Shown in pieces: positions 23,579-37,300 of a stretch of DNA of 64,000 bases; the first letter of the stretch is position 1; each line of letters opens with the position of its first letter. The DNA comes from Hormiphora californensis. Its lineage: Eukaryota > Ctenophora > Tentaculata > Cydippida > Pleurobrachiidae. The notes beneath the pieces are model-generated. The model was not told the origin of the DNA, did not search any database, and saw nothing but the letters and a program-made list of their open reading frames with translations. The position numbers and the translations under genes were made by a program. The stretch spans positions 248,001-312,000 of the forward strand of contig CM035357.1 in the NCBI GenBank assembly GCA_020137815.1, given 5' to 3'.

Positions 23579-25391
23579 GGGGGACTCTCACAAACAATAG
23601 TTAATTGAATGTATTTAAATTGATGAGTTTAAAATATTAGGATTATTTAATCTTTAGACTGTAAAGTTTTTTAAAGGTTGACATTTATCAATATATTTTG
23701 TTAGTGAGAATTTTATTAGGATTGTTCATCTATTTATCTTATTTGTTCCTTGATAAAAGTTTTTAATCATTCCCCGGATAGCGACCCATAAAACAGTTCA
23801 AAGACCACGCCAGAGGACACCCATTCTCACGTGTGTCTACTGTATGGGGAGTGCGACTTTTCGTTATTATGTAAATTATTGCCTAGACTGTAAAGGAGGG
23901 TTAGAACAAATAATTTATTGCTGTATCACATAACAGCTGTAATGTGTGACTGTGTATGTGTGACGTGTGTTGGTGTTTTACATTATAAACTACTAGTGTG
24001 AAGCAGTAAATACATAATTTTGCCAATGAAAACTAAAAGTCCCAATTTAATCTTTGGTGACGCAGCCACCCCTACACTAGCTGTGCGCCTGTAAGATTGT
24101 TTTTGAAAGTGTAATTAAGAGTTTAACCCCACACAACTGAGAGTGTGAAAGAATAATCTACTCTAGTATTTTAATTTTGTGTAAGGGGTAATTAATAGGT
24201 TTGTTATACATATATAGGAGAGAGTGCCGTTACTGCAGTTCCACCTAACAGGTTGTTATAACATATTACAATAGTGAGACTGGGCATATGGGTATAAAAT
24301 AGCACGGTATAGAATAAGGGAATTATTGATTTGTTCAATACCATGTGTTCCAATTGTATACTGATCTGTTTTTACTTCAATTAATTTACCAAAAAAAAGG
24401 TTGTTTAATTTGAAACTCGGTGTATCTGTCTGGCGTCGGTAACATAGACTGACACAACTGGCGCGGGGGTCACCAATGTCTGGCGGCTGGGTGGGAGTCC
24501 CTTACTCAACTGTTGAGTCAACAGACTAGACAACAGGTATCACCCACTAGGCACTTGTAACATGGCTGTAGCGTAGCCTATCTCACCAGCCGTACAATCC
24601 GTCACTTTGAAAGCGGATGCTGTGGTGTCATTATTTCTACGGTCCTAATTGAGCCCCATTATTTCCCACGGTACGCGCGCGGTGACTACCGGGGGAAGGG
24701 CTTGTCATTGATGGGAGGTGCCGCGCCCTACAGACATGTCGATCTGCGGATAATTGAATAATTGAACATTCGAAATTGTGGGAACCTGTCATTGTATTGA
24801 TCTACCGAACCCTCACAGATCAGCGGTCTGAGCCACACAAATCTAGGCCACTGATCTCTCCAGTCTCCACACCTCTGGGCTCTGTCAGGCCAATGCTCTG
24901 ACAGCTGCACCTCCGACTGCTTACCAAGTTCATTATAGGAATTCATAATCACATCTTGAATTTAAAATGTTGAAACTAATTATCGTTTACAAAATCACTG
25001 TCAGAGCATTGGCCTGACCCATTCTCGCTTCTCCGCGAGAACTGTGGTCAGAGCATTGGCCTGACAGCAAAATCATGGATCTGACTCTCTCAGTACGTAA
25101 TATGCTGCCAGCAGAATATTTTCACCAAACACAAACAGGAGTCCAAAATGTGATGTCCTATAAAAGCATGTGTCTCTATTAATCTGAATTTGCCACATAT
25201 GGTTTATCCTCTGAACCGTATATCTCTGATCCTTCTTCTTCCTCCTCAGCGACCGATTGGTCGGGGGTCGGGGTCGCTGAAAGGGTGAGGTTTGGTGAAA
25301 TTGCACACTTAGAGGATGTACCGTACAGAATAGAAGTGTGTGCAGTGTGTACTAGTGCGGTGTTGGGTCCCCCTATATTAGAATTCTACAT
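23579..25391. other. Intergenic region between convergent opsin and SLC6 genes
   Basis: No supported exon. The stretch 24880-25065 holds three copies of GTCAGAGCATTGGCCTGAC (one inverted at 24884-24902; direct at about 25000 and 25047), with a relative at about 22931. They look like pieces of a tRNA-derived SINE, but no full tRNA fold is visible. Confidence 0.4.
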
Positions 25392-28300
25392 CTAGAGATC
25401 AGTATACTCTCTATAGATACCTCTCTTACCTCTCTTTCCCTCGGATACCCTGAGTTCTCTCTTACCTCTCTTCCCCTCGGATACCCTGAGTTCCCTGACC
25501 AATCTGATCCTCTCCTCTTCCTGTCTGCGTCTCTCCTCCTCGATCCGTGCCTTCTCTGCTCTCCTTGCTATCTTCCTCCTGACTGAGAACGGGTCCTCAG
25601 GGTCCTCTATACTGGATACCTCTGTTCCTGTACTGTCAGTGTACACGCTAGCCTGGTGATGGGAGTTGTTGAGTAAGGGGTGGAGTAGTATACAAGTAAA
25701 CTTAGAGTTGGCCAGCTAGCTACGTTAGGGCTTCAGACCCCCTAACACCAGGAATTGAACTTCAGTTCAGTTTTTGGCCCCAAGTAACAATTAACAATCG
25801 GTTATTCAAGTGGTGATACAATTAACAATTAACAATTATAGTTACCTCTGACTCCGAGGGGGTGAGAGCAGTATCGATATCAGAATAGATATCTGATTCC
25901 CCACCAAAGCTGATATTGTCCGCCAGGTTCTGGGCCAGAGCTTGACGGGGTGTTTGCACCAGGTTGGTCACTTGGAGTGCATCCTGGGTGTGGTTAATTA
26001 ATTAATTTATTCACTATAGATAGCGTGATCATATATCAGTGAGTACTTAATTAGTAATCACTTAGTAATTAATCACTTAGTTAATAAGCAATCAAATAAT
26101 AATCACTAAGCAATTAATAATTAATTAATTAATCACTAACCACTACTTCCTCCTCTTCCTCTTCCTTGTAGTAATCATAACAGTGAGGCTTGAAAGGGAA
26201 ATTCTTGATGCAGTTCACACAGCCAACCTGGAGAGAGAGTAATATTATATGTTACTGCCTAGTAGATATAAAGGAGTGAAATTTGTTGAATAACTATCAT
26301 ATAACATTTATTAACTACACAACGAAAAACAGTTTTCCGTTTTCATCAGTTTTATTATCAAACAAACATAATATTTACCAATGTAAAGGTGAAGAGGAAT
26401 GGTGCTAGATACAAAATGTAGATGGCTTACCAATGTAAAGGTGAAGAGGAATGGTGCTAGATACAAAATGTAGATGGCAGAGGAGATATAGATCATCGGT
26501 TTAGGCCACACTTGTTGCTTGAAATACAGCTCTAACACCGCTGAAATAATTAACAGCTAATTAATTAATTAATTAACAAGTACCTTTGAAATAGTTAGTG
26601 AATATAATAGTTAGGAGAGTCTTAACAACTGTGTTCCACTTACAACTGTGTTCCACTTACAACATACAACCCTCCTTTAGGGAAAACTCAGCTCTAACTG
26701 AATGGCATCCCATTAATGGGATCCCATCAACAGTAAAACTCTAACTGCAGATAATGGACCACAGTGATGGTTCTTTCTCTGTATTCTCCCAGGTGGTGAG
26801 CTGCAACTTACAACTGTTTGCTGCGGTGATACCATCCTCTTCAAGAGAGTCCCCCGCCCCTCTTATCCCTATTGACCACCCTCACCCCCTATATGACTCA
26901 TCTCACCCTCGGCTCACTCCCCTCGCCCCATGTTCTAACCCTCCTTTACATGTGCACGTGGCAACTTACAACTATTTGCTGCGGTGATCCCATCCTCTTC
27001 AAGAGACTCTGCGGTCGCTGATCCCAGATACGTCATCTCAACTCTGAGGAGACTACCGAACTCTAGTACAGCTCGGAAAATAGCCATCCCTACCATACCT
27101 GATGAGTAATGGTTGGATGCTTTGGTTACGAAGTTACCCCTTGCCAGCGCGCGCGAAGTGTGAGGTGTCTTAATAAAAATATGTCGGGGAAAAAAATGTC
27201 GGGGAAATAAAAATAATTGGATAAACACCTTAATTACAGTCGGACCCCGATTTACCAGGAGGATAAAATTCCCCCGATATAGGAAATTAACAGAATTTGA
27301 CCCCGATATATCGGGCATCGCGGTCCGACTATCCGACTGTAGTACTAATTAGTAACTAAGAGTAATTAACAGTAATTAACAGTAATTAGTAATTACCTGC
27401 TGGCACGATGAAAGGCCACACGAACATCCAGTAGTAATGAAGATGATGCATGCTGTACATGAACATTGCGTTGTTCAGTCTGTACATACTGTATACCCAG
27501 GTACCCGCTATCACCTGTTAGGAGACGTCATGTGATCATATATATGGAGGTGTGAACATTATCATGTCCATATATGGGGGTGTGAACATTATCATGTCCA
27601 TATATGGGGGTGTGAACATTGAATGACTATATATGGAGGTTTGAACATCATCATGTCCATATATGGAGGTGTGCTGGTGTGAACACTATCATGTCCATAT
27701 ATGGAGATTTCTCACCATGATGGCTGATAGGATGGGGACAGGCCAACCGTATGCGAACTTTTCGAATATCTGATACATAAAGAATCCGAATCCCGTATTG
27801 AGAGCGTACACCTGGGAGAAAAGAAACTGAAATTAGTAAATTAGTAAATTAGTAAATTAGTAAATTAGTATATTAGTAACAATTTTAAATAATGATTGGA
27901 GAAATAGATTGGGTCAATAAAATACATGACAATTGACATCAGTTGTACCTGTGCGAGTTACTTCGAACTCTATACTACTTTCGCGGGCAGGTCATCCTCC
28001 AGACGCAGCAATTGCACAAACAAACAAACAAACAAACAAACAAACAAACCTGTGCAAGTGCAGCACAGAGAGCAGCCACCAACAGACATGAGGGGATTCG
28101 GGAGAAATTTAGGAAACCTGCTCCATAGACAGAAGTAGCCATAGTCTCAATAATTGCCTGGAGAGATCGTTACTTTAACTAGGGAGAGATTAGAAGAAAT
28201 GAGAAAGTAGAAGAAATGAGAATAGGGTTAGCTGACAATTTACACCATGTACTAATAGTACAACAATAGTAAATATACCTGGATACATAATGAACTAATT

Positions 28301-31300
28301 ACCTAATTAACACTAATTAGCACTAATTACTAATTAGCAACATGTTCTATTATATACCTGGATAGATCCGATACTATTCATCACAATACACATCAGCATG
28401 AGAGGGAGTATCGCCAGGGAGTGCTTGTGAAATGACAGAGAGTCTGCTATTGTAGCCATGAAGAGATAGGAACCACCAGCATCCCTGCAATAAAACATTA
28501 ATTGCTTGGAATTAATCAATCAATCTAGTAAATCAATCAATTATGAATTAACAAGTTGCAATTATATACAGCTGTAATTAGATCTGTACAAGAATTGAAC
28601 GAGGAAAAAGACCAGAAAAGACTAAATACTTTCTGAGGTACATTGTATACAGTGCTACCAGACCTAATTTCATTATTTAATTGAAACCAAGTTTCAATAT
28701 TCAATTGAAACCATTTTTTCGCTATAACACTGGAACCTATATTTTCAATATATATACGAACCTGTTCATGACATCTTTTATTCTAAACTCAACTCGGTCG
28801 GTCAGAGTTGACACGAACCTGTTCATGACATCCTTTATTCTAAACTCAACTCGGTCGGTCCGACGAACCTGTTCATGACATCCTTTATTCTAAACTCAAC
28901 TCGGTCGGTCCGACGAACCTGTTCATGACATCCTTTATTCTAAACTCAACTCGGTCGGTCAGACGAACCTGTTCATGACATCCTTTATTCTAAACTCAAC
29001 TCGGTCAGTCAGACGAACCTGTTCATGACATCCTTTATTCTAAACTCAACTCGGTCGGTCAGACGAACCTGTTCATGACATCCTTTATCCTAAACTCAAC
29101 TCGGTCGGTCCGACGAACCTGTTCATGACATCCTTTATTCTAAACTCAACTCGGTCTGTCAGACGAACCTGTTCATGACATCCTTTATTCTAAACTCAAC
29201 TCGGTCCGTCAGACGAACCTGTTCATGACATCCTTTATTCTAAACTCAACTCGGTCTGTCAGACGAACCTGTTCATGACATCCTTTATTCTAAACTCAAC
29301 TCGGTCCGTCAGACGAACCTGTTCATGACATCCTTTATTCTAAACTCAACTCGGTCGGTCAGACGAACCTGTTCATGACATCCTTTATTCTAAACTCAAC
29401 TCGGTCGGTCAGACGAACCTGTTCATGACATCCTTTATTATAAACTCAACTCGGTCGGTCCGACGAACCTGTTCATGACATCCTTTATTCTAAACTCAAC
29501 TCGGTCTGTCCGACGAACCTGTTCATGACATCCTTTATTCTAAACTCAACTCGGTCGGTCCGACGAACCTGTTCATGACATCCTTTATTCTAAACTCAAC
29601 TCGGTCGGTCCGACGAACCTGTTCATGACATCCTTTATTCTAAACTCAACTCGGTCGGTCCGACGAACCTGTTCATGACATCCTTTATTCTAAACTCAAC
29701 TCGGTCGGTCCGACGAACCTGTTCATGACATCCTTTATTCTAAACTCAACTCGGTCCGTCAGACGAACCTGTTCATGACATCCTTTATTCTAAACTCAAC
29801 TCGGTCGGTCAGACGAACCTGTTCATGACATCCTTTATTCTAAACTCAACTCGGTCGGTCCGACGAACCTGTTCATGACATCCTTTATTCTAAACTCAAC
29901 TCGGTCGGTCCGACGAACCTGTTCATGACATCTTTTATTCTAAACTCAACTCGGTCGGTCCGACGAACCTGTTCATGACATCCTTTATTCTAAACTCAAC
30001 TCGGTCGGTCCGACGAACCTGTTCATGACATCCTTTATCCTAAACTCAACTCGGTCGGTCAGACGAACCTGTTCATGACATCTTTTATCCTAAACTCAAC
30101 TCGGTCGGTCCGACGAACCTGTTCATGACATCCTTTATTCTAAACTCAACTCGGTCGGTCAGACGAACCTGTTCATGACATCCTTTATCCTAAACTCAAC
30201 TCGGTCGGTCCGACGAACCTGTTCATGACATCCTTTATTCTAAACTCAACTCGGTCGGTCCGACGAACCTGTTCATGACATCTTTTATCCTAAACTCAAC
30301 TCGGTCGGTCAGACGAACCTGTTCATGACATCCTTTATCCTAAACTCAACTCGGTCGGTCCGACGAACCTGTTCATGACATCCTTTATTCTAAACTCAAC
30401 TCGGTCGGTCCGACGAACCTGTTCATGACATCTTTTATCCTAAACTCAACTCGGTCGGTCAGACGAACCTGTTCATGACATCCTTTATCCTAAACTCAAC
30501 TCGGTCGGTCCGACAAACCTGTTCATGACATCCTTTATTCTAAACTCAACTCGGTCGGTCAGACGAACCTGTTCATGACATCCTTTATTCTAAACTCAAC
30601 ACGAACCTGTTCATGACATCCTTTATTCTAAACTCAACTCGGTCGGTCCGACGAACCTGTTCATGACATCCTTTATTCTAAACTCAACTCGGTCGGTCAG
30701 ACGAACCTGTTCATGACATCCTTTATTCTAAACTCAACACGAACCTGTTCATGACATCCTTTATTCTAAACTCAACTCGGTCGGTCAGACGAACCTGTTC
30801 ATGACATCCTTTATCCTAAACTCAACTCGGTCGGTCAGACGAACCTGTTCATGACATCCTTTATTCTAAACTCAACTCGGTCGGTCCGACGAACCTGTTC
30901 ATGACATCCTTTATCCTAAACTCAACTCGGTCTGTCCGACGAACCTGTTCATGACATCCTTTATTCTAAACTCAACTCGGTCGGTCCGACGAACCTGTTC
31001 ATGACATCCTTTATTCTAAACTCAACTCGGTCGGTCAGACGAACCTGTTCATGACATCCTTTATCCTAAACTCAACTCGGTCGGTCAGACGAACCTGTTC
31101 ATGACATCTTTTATTCTAAACTCAACTGGGTCGGTCAGACGAACCTGTTCATGACATCCTTTATTCTAAACTCAACTCGGTCGGTCAGACGAACCTGTTC
31201 ATGACATCCTTTATTCTAAACTCAACTCGGTCCGTCAGACGAACCTGTTCATGACATCCTTTATTCTAAACTCAACTCGGTCAGACGAACCTGTTCATGA

Positions 31301-34300
31301 TATCCTTTATCCTAAACTCAACTCGGTCGGTCAGACGAACCTGTTCATGACATCCTTTATTCTAAACTCAACTCGGTCCGTCAGACGAACCTGTTCATGA
31401 CATCCTTTATTCTAAACTCAACTCGGTCGGTCCGACGAACCTGTTCATGACATCCTTTATCCTAAACTCAACTCGGTCGGTCAGACGAACCTGTTCATGA
31501 CATCCTTTATCCTAAACTCAACTCGGTCGGTCCGACGAACCTGTTCATGACATCCTTTATCCTAAACACAACTCGGTCGGTCAGACGAACCTGTTCATGA
31601 CATCCATTATTCTAAACTCAACTCGGTCGGTCCGACGAACCTGTTCATGACATCCTTTATTCTAAACTCAACTCGGTCGGTCCGACGAACCTGTTCATGA
31701 CATCCTTTATTCTAAACTCAACTCGGTCGGTCAGACGAACCTGTTCATGACATCCTTTATCCTAAACTCAACTCGGTCGGTCAGACGAACCTGTTCATGA
31801 CATCCTTTATTCTAAACTCAACTCGGTCGGTCCGACGAACCTGTTCATGACATCCTTTATTCTAAACTCAACTCGGTCGGTCCGACGAACCTGTTCATGA
31901 CATCCTTTATTCTAAACTCAACTCGGTCGGTCCGACGAACCTGTTCATGACATCCTTTATTCTAAACTCAACTCGGTCGGTCCGACGAACCTGTTCATGA
32001 CATCCTTTATTCTAAACTCAACTCGGTCGGTCCGACGAACCTGTTCATGACATCCTTTATTCTAAACTCAACTCGGTCGGTCCGACGAACCTGTTCATGA
32101 CATCCTTTATCCTAAACTCAACACGAACCTGTTCATGACATCCTTTATTCTAAACTCAACTCGGTCGGTTAGACCGTAGAACTTCTTCCTCTCGGGATTG
32201 TGCATGATGTTGTTCATATAGTTGACATTAAGGAATACAAACAACATGAACACTAAATTCCCAACCCAGGCGTAACATGTAATTACCATTCCTGAAGAGA
32301 AATGTGTTATACTTTTATATTGCATTGAATCACTCTGATCACATTCAAGACATCTGGACATCATGTGTGAAATTGTGTGATCTGTTGGATGTATCTCATG
32401 CATCTCACGTACCCTGCAAGCCTCTCTCTCACGTACCCTGCTAGCCTCTCTCTCCCTCTCCCACGTACCCTCTCTCTCTCCCTCTCTCACTCAAGTTGAC
32501 CCAGTTATCACGTACCCTGTAAGTTGACCCAGTTATCACGTACCCTGCAAGTTGACCCAGTTATCACGTGGATTGTAAGATGAGAATGCAATGTTAACTC
32601 CTGTTCCAATGGCATGGAATGTCATAGTCACAATTCCTGGAAACAGTTCATTAAATCATTCATCATTCTATCAATGTAATATAGCTGGTAAGAGTCATTA
32701 TATCTTGATGTATTGTGCCATTTTGTATGTGATTTTTAATGGAAAGCACACGATAGTATATTCACGGTACCTGCTACGATAGAATGTATCTGGTTACCAT
32801 GGTTACATGTACCTGCTTCAGCCCAGTTGTTGGGTTTGCTAAAGTACCGTCCAACGGAATGTATGAAGGTCTCATCGTCAGTATCCCTCTCAAGCTCAAA
32901 TAACATTTTAACTAGCTCAGCATTAATACCACCACGAAGTGCTGGAGTTTAAATGAGGGGAGGGGGGTTTCATGAGAGATGTGTTTTATGGGGCTCTTTG
33001 ATATAAACAGCTGATATATATACACAGTCGGACACCTTGAGTTACATGGGTGCAGTATTTAAAGTCCGTTTCAAGCGACTTGACCCGTAATTCTTGGAAT
33101 TTGGCGCATTGCGCGTGTATTTACAAAGGGGAAATCCTGAATTTCCAGGAATCTCAGGTCAAGTCGTTTGAAACGCACTCTAGTAGGTAGAGTAGAGAAA
33201 TCTCTAGCTCTGGGTGCAGTAATAGCATGTATGGTTTATGATCAAGATATCAATTTGATAATATCGTAATATAATTATCCGTTTGTAAAAGAAAGACATA
33301 AGTCCGACTGTGTATCAGAGCTGTCTCTCAAAGTGCCCTCTCTGTTACCTGCCTCTACCCATTTCTCTGCGTCACTAAAATTCTCCTGCAACTGCACCCA
33401 CGGACCATCCCGCAGCCCAAACAACATTCCAAAAAGTTCCTCATTCCACCCACCACGCACCGCTAATTAATTAATTGACTTTTAATTAGTGTATTAATTT
33501 TCACTCCACAGTTCTTTTCGTTGAGTAATTGGATGAATAATTGATTAAATAATTAATTGTTTAATCTAGTAATTAACTGATTAATTAATTCATTCATAAT
33601 GCTTGATATACTTACAGATGTAGATGCACCCCAGAATTATCCCAAAGAGAGGTATAATGTACTGAATACCAAACAAAATATGCCGGAGAGACGGTTTGAT
33701 GGCCGTGATCAGCGCTATAAAGTTAACCAGGATTAATTAGTTAATTAGTTAATTAGTTAATTAGTTAATTAGTTAACGAGGATTATGAGTACATTTCAAA
33801 GGGTACTATTTTACTAATCTTAGTAAAATATTAAAGGGTATTATACATACTGACATTTCGAAGGGCACGGTTATTATATTTTACTAATCTTAGTAAAATA
33901 TCGAAGGGTATACATTTTAACTCACCAATAAACAGGAACGTGAACATGCACATGTATCTGTTCTCCTTGTCAGCGTGAGTAATAAACAGACTTGTGAAAT
34001 CATTGAAATACGTTGTCACATTTGTTGTTCCCTCGGTGTTGTTTCTAGCGATGAATGTCTGATAAAACTCAGTGTTCTCCAGCTTCTCTGAAATGATGAC
34101 GTTATCTGATTATTGTGCAATCATTGTGCAATCATTGTGCAATTATTGTGCAATTATTGTGCAATCATTGTGCAATCATTGTGCAATCATTGTGCAATCA
34201 TTGTGCAATTATTGTGCAATTATTGTGCAATCATTGTGCAATCATTGTGCAATCATTGTGCAATCATTGTGCAATCATTGTGCAATCATTGTGCAATCAT

Positions 34301-37300
34301 TGTGCAATCATTGTGCAATTATTGTGCAATCATTGTGCAATTATTGTGCAATCATTGTGCAATCATTGTGCAATTATTGTGCAATCATTGTGCAATCATT
34401 GTGCAATCATTGTGCAATTATTGTGCAATCATTGTGCAATCATTGTGCAATCATTGTGCAATTATTGTGCAATCATTGTGCAATCATTGTGCAATCATTG
34501 TGCAATCATTGTGCAATCATTGTGCAATCATTGTGCAATCATTGTGCAATCATTGTGCAATCATTGTGCAATCATTGTGCAATCATTGTGCAATCATTGT
34601 GCAATCATTGTGCAATCATTGTGCAATCATTGTGCAATTATTGTGCAATCATTGTGCAATCATTGTGCAATCATTGTGCAATTATTGTGCAATCATTGTG
34701 CAATTATTGTGCAATCATTGTGCAATCATTGTGCAATCATTGTGCAATTATTGTGCAATCATTGTGCAATCATTGTGCAATCATTGTGCAATTATTGTGC
34801 AATCATTGTGCAATCATTGTGCAATCATTGTGCAATCATTGTGCAATCATTGTGCAATCATTGTGCAATTATTGTGCAATCATTGTGCAATTATTGTGCA
34901 ATCATTGTGCAATCATTGTGCAATCATTGTGCAATCATTGTGCAATTATTGTGCAATCATTGTGCAATTATTGTGCAATCATTGTGCAATTATTGTGCAA
35001 TCATTGTGCAATCATTGTGCAATCATTGTGCAATTATTGTGCAATCATTGTGCAATTATTGTGCAATCATTGTGCAATCATTGTGCAATCATTGTGCAAT
35101 CATTGTGCAATTATTGTGCAATCATTGTGCAATTATTGTGCAATCATTGTGCAATTATTGTGCAATCATTGTGCAATCATTGTGCAATCATTGTGCAATA
35201 GACTTATCAATGGAAACCTATGTGGACTCCATCGCACTGTGTACACTCAGATTAGGAATTTGAAATTAAAATCGAGGTCCGTGGCACCACAGGAAACAGT
35301 AAAGAAATGTGAGAGTGATTATATAAACATACACACACATATACATATATACATATAATAGATATATCTACCTGTGAACTCTAGCTTGTAAGTTTGGAAC
35401 TGGAAGAGGGTGGGGGAATACTTGCAAAACACGTTTATCTGTTCATCCCATATTTCTTGTAGATCTTCGTAGCGGCTATAAATTAGTGTATTATTATAAT
35501 AGTGGGACTATAAAGTAACTTGTAGCGGCTATAATGTAGTGTAGTGTTATCACAGTTAAACTATAAAGTAACTTGTAGCGGCTATAATGTAGTGTAGTGT
35601 TATCACAGTTAGACTATAAAGTAACTTGTAGCGGCTGTAATGTAGTGTAGTGTTATCACAGTTAGACTATAAACTATAAAGTAACTTGTAGCGGCTATAA
35701 TGTAGTGTAGTGTTATCACAGTTAGACTATAAAGTAACTTGTAGCGGCTGTAATGTAGTGTAGTGTTATCACAGTTAGACTATAAACTATAAAGTGACTT
35801 GTAGCGGCTATAAATTAGTGTATGATTATAGTGTATTGTTATTGTGAGACTCACAAAATATTGTAACTGAGATACGTGTTTTCACAGAATATTTTGTGAA
35901 GACTATAGGTACGTAAGTATATTTATAATAATATGTATACAGGGTATCTCCTTCCGGCTTGGTCAACAGGGACAAAATGAAAATACGGTGGTTTATTAAT
36001 CAGAACAGTTTCGATGTAACAACATCTTCATCAGCCTCAAATTAATTTGTTGAAAAGTATAATACTGAAGTTGCAATTACTCTGTAGGGAGTGTGTCGGC
36101 AGATGTCACTACGGGATCTGTACCAGTACAATATTTGGCCTTCATTTCATCCGTGGTATTACTTGATCCACACCACTGGTAAAAGCAGTTGTTCCAAGGG
36201 AACCTGGAATGGGAATTATAGGGTGAGATACATAATGTATATGAGGTATAAACTCTTGCCAGTGGCGCGTTATTTCAGATACCTTTCTCCCAGCGCGCCG
36301 CTGGGAGAAGGTAGCTGTAGTTTATCCGCCACTGGCGGATAAACTGGTTTAAATCACGACGACGATCCCGAGGCGTAGCCGAGGGAGAGGCGGAGGGGTT
36401 TAAACCTATAACGCGTCTGTGGCAAGAGTTTATAGGTTATATACCCTGCTTTAGTTGTTTGTTACAAGTATTACACACTAACAAGAGAGAGAACACTAAT
36501 CAAAACACATAAAGAGAACTGAGAAACAGTCAAAAATTGAGTGTACATTGTTTGGTAACAGTTACTAAGGAGAGAGAGAAAGATATAACAAGATATGGGG
36601 CATGCCAGACATAACACAGAGGAATTGAGATAGTGAAACAAAAGGGAAGATAAAGAGAGAGTAATTGACGGAATGTGTTGTTTCTTTCTCTCCAATTTAG
36701 TGTGTAACTCTTCCAAACAGTGTTCCCTCTGTATTTCAGTAAGAACTGATCATTTACACACACTTTGAATGTAACATAGGAGTTAAAAATAAATAACCTG
36801 CCAGTGGGAAATAATCTGCCGCTGGACTGGCTGGTTATCGAGAGCGCGCTAGTGGGACTTCTCGCAACTGGCGCATTATTTAAGTTAGCAGGGTATATAT
36901 ATGATAAACCGCTTTTGAAAGCAGTGAGGTAGCCGTAAAGTCTTTCTTAAGTGGTATCTTACAAATATGCTACAAAGCAGGATAATTAATGTTGTTGATG
37001 GTGATGATATGACTGTACTTTAATTTAGTACAAAAACAACGACAATATAATTGGTAACCATGGTTACTAACAGATGAAGCGCCTCCCCAGGAAGGAACGA
37101 GTATTTATCATCAACTCCCTTGTCAATACTCTGAGCCATCGTCCACTCTGAAACATGGGACAATTAATTAACAATAATTAACACTAATTGATTTGATATA
37201 TCAATAACCCTAGTAGATCAGTCATGTTGTGTAATATAATCGCATATCTGACTCACTCATAACTTTGTTTTGACCAATCATTATCTGAAAGTATTGCATG

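Noticed and set aside
34072-35358. ORFs of 360-428 codons repeating SLCNHCAIIVQ
   Set aside because: An 11-bp repeat without stop codons opens all three frames on that strand. The region is an intron of a gene on the other strand.
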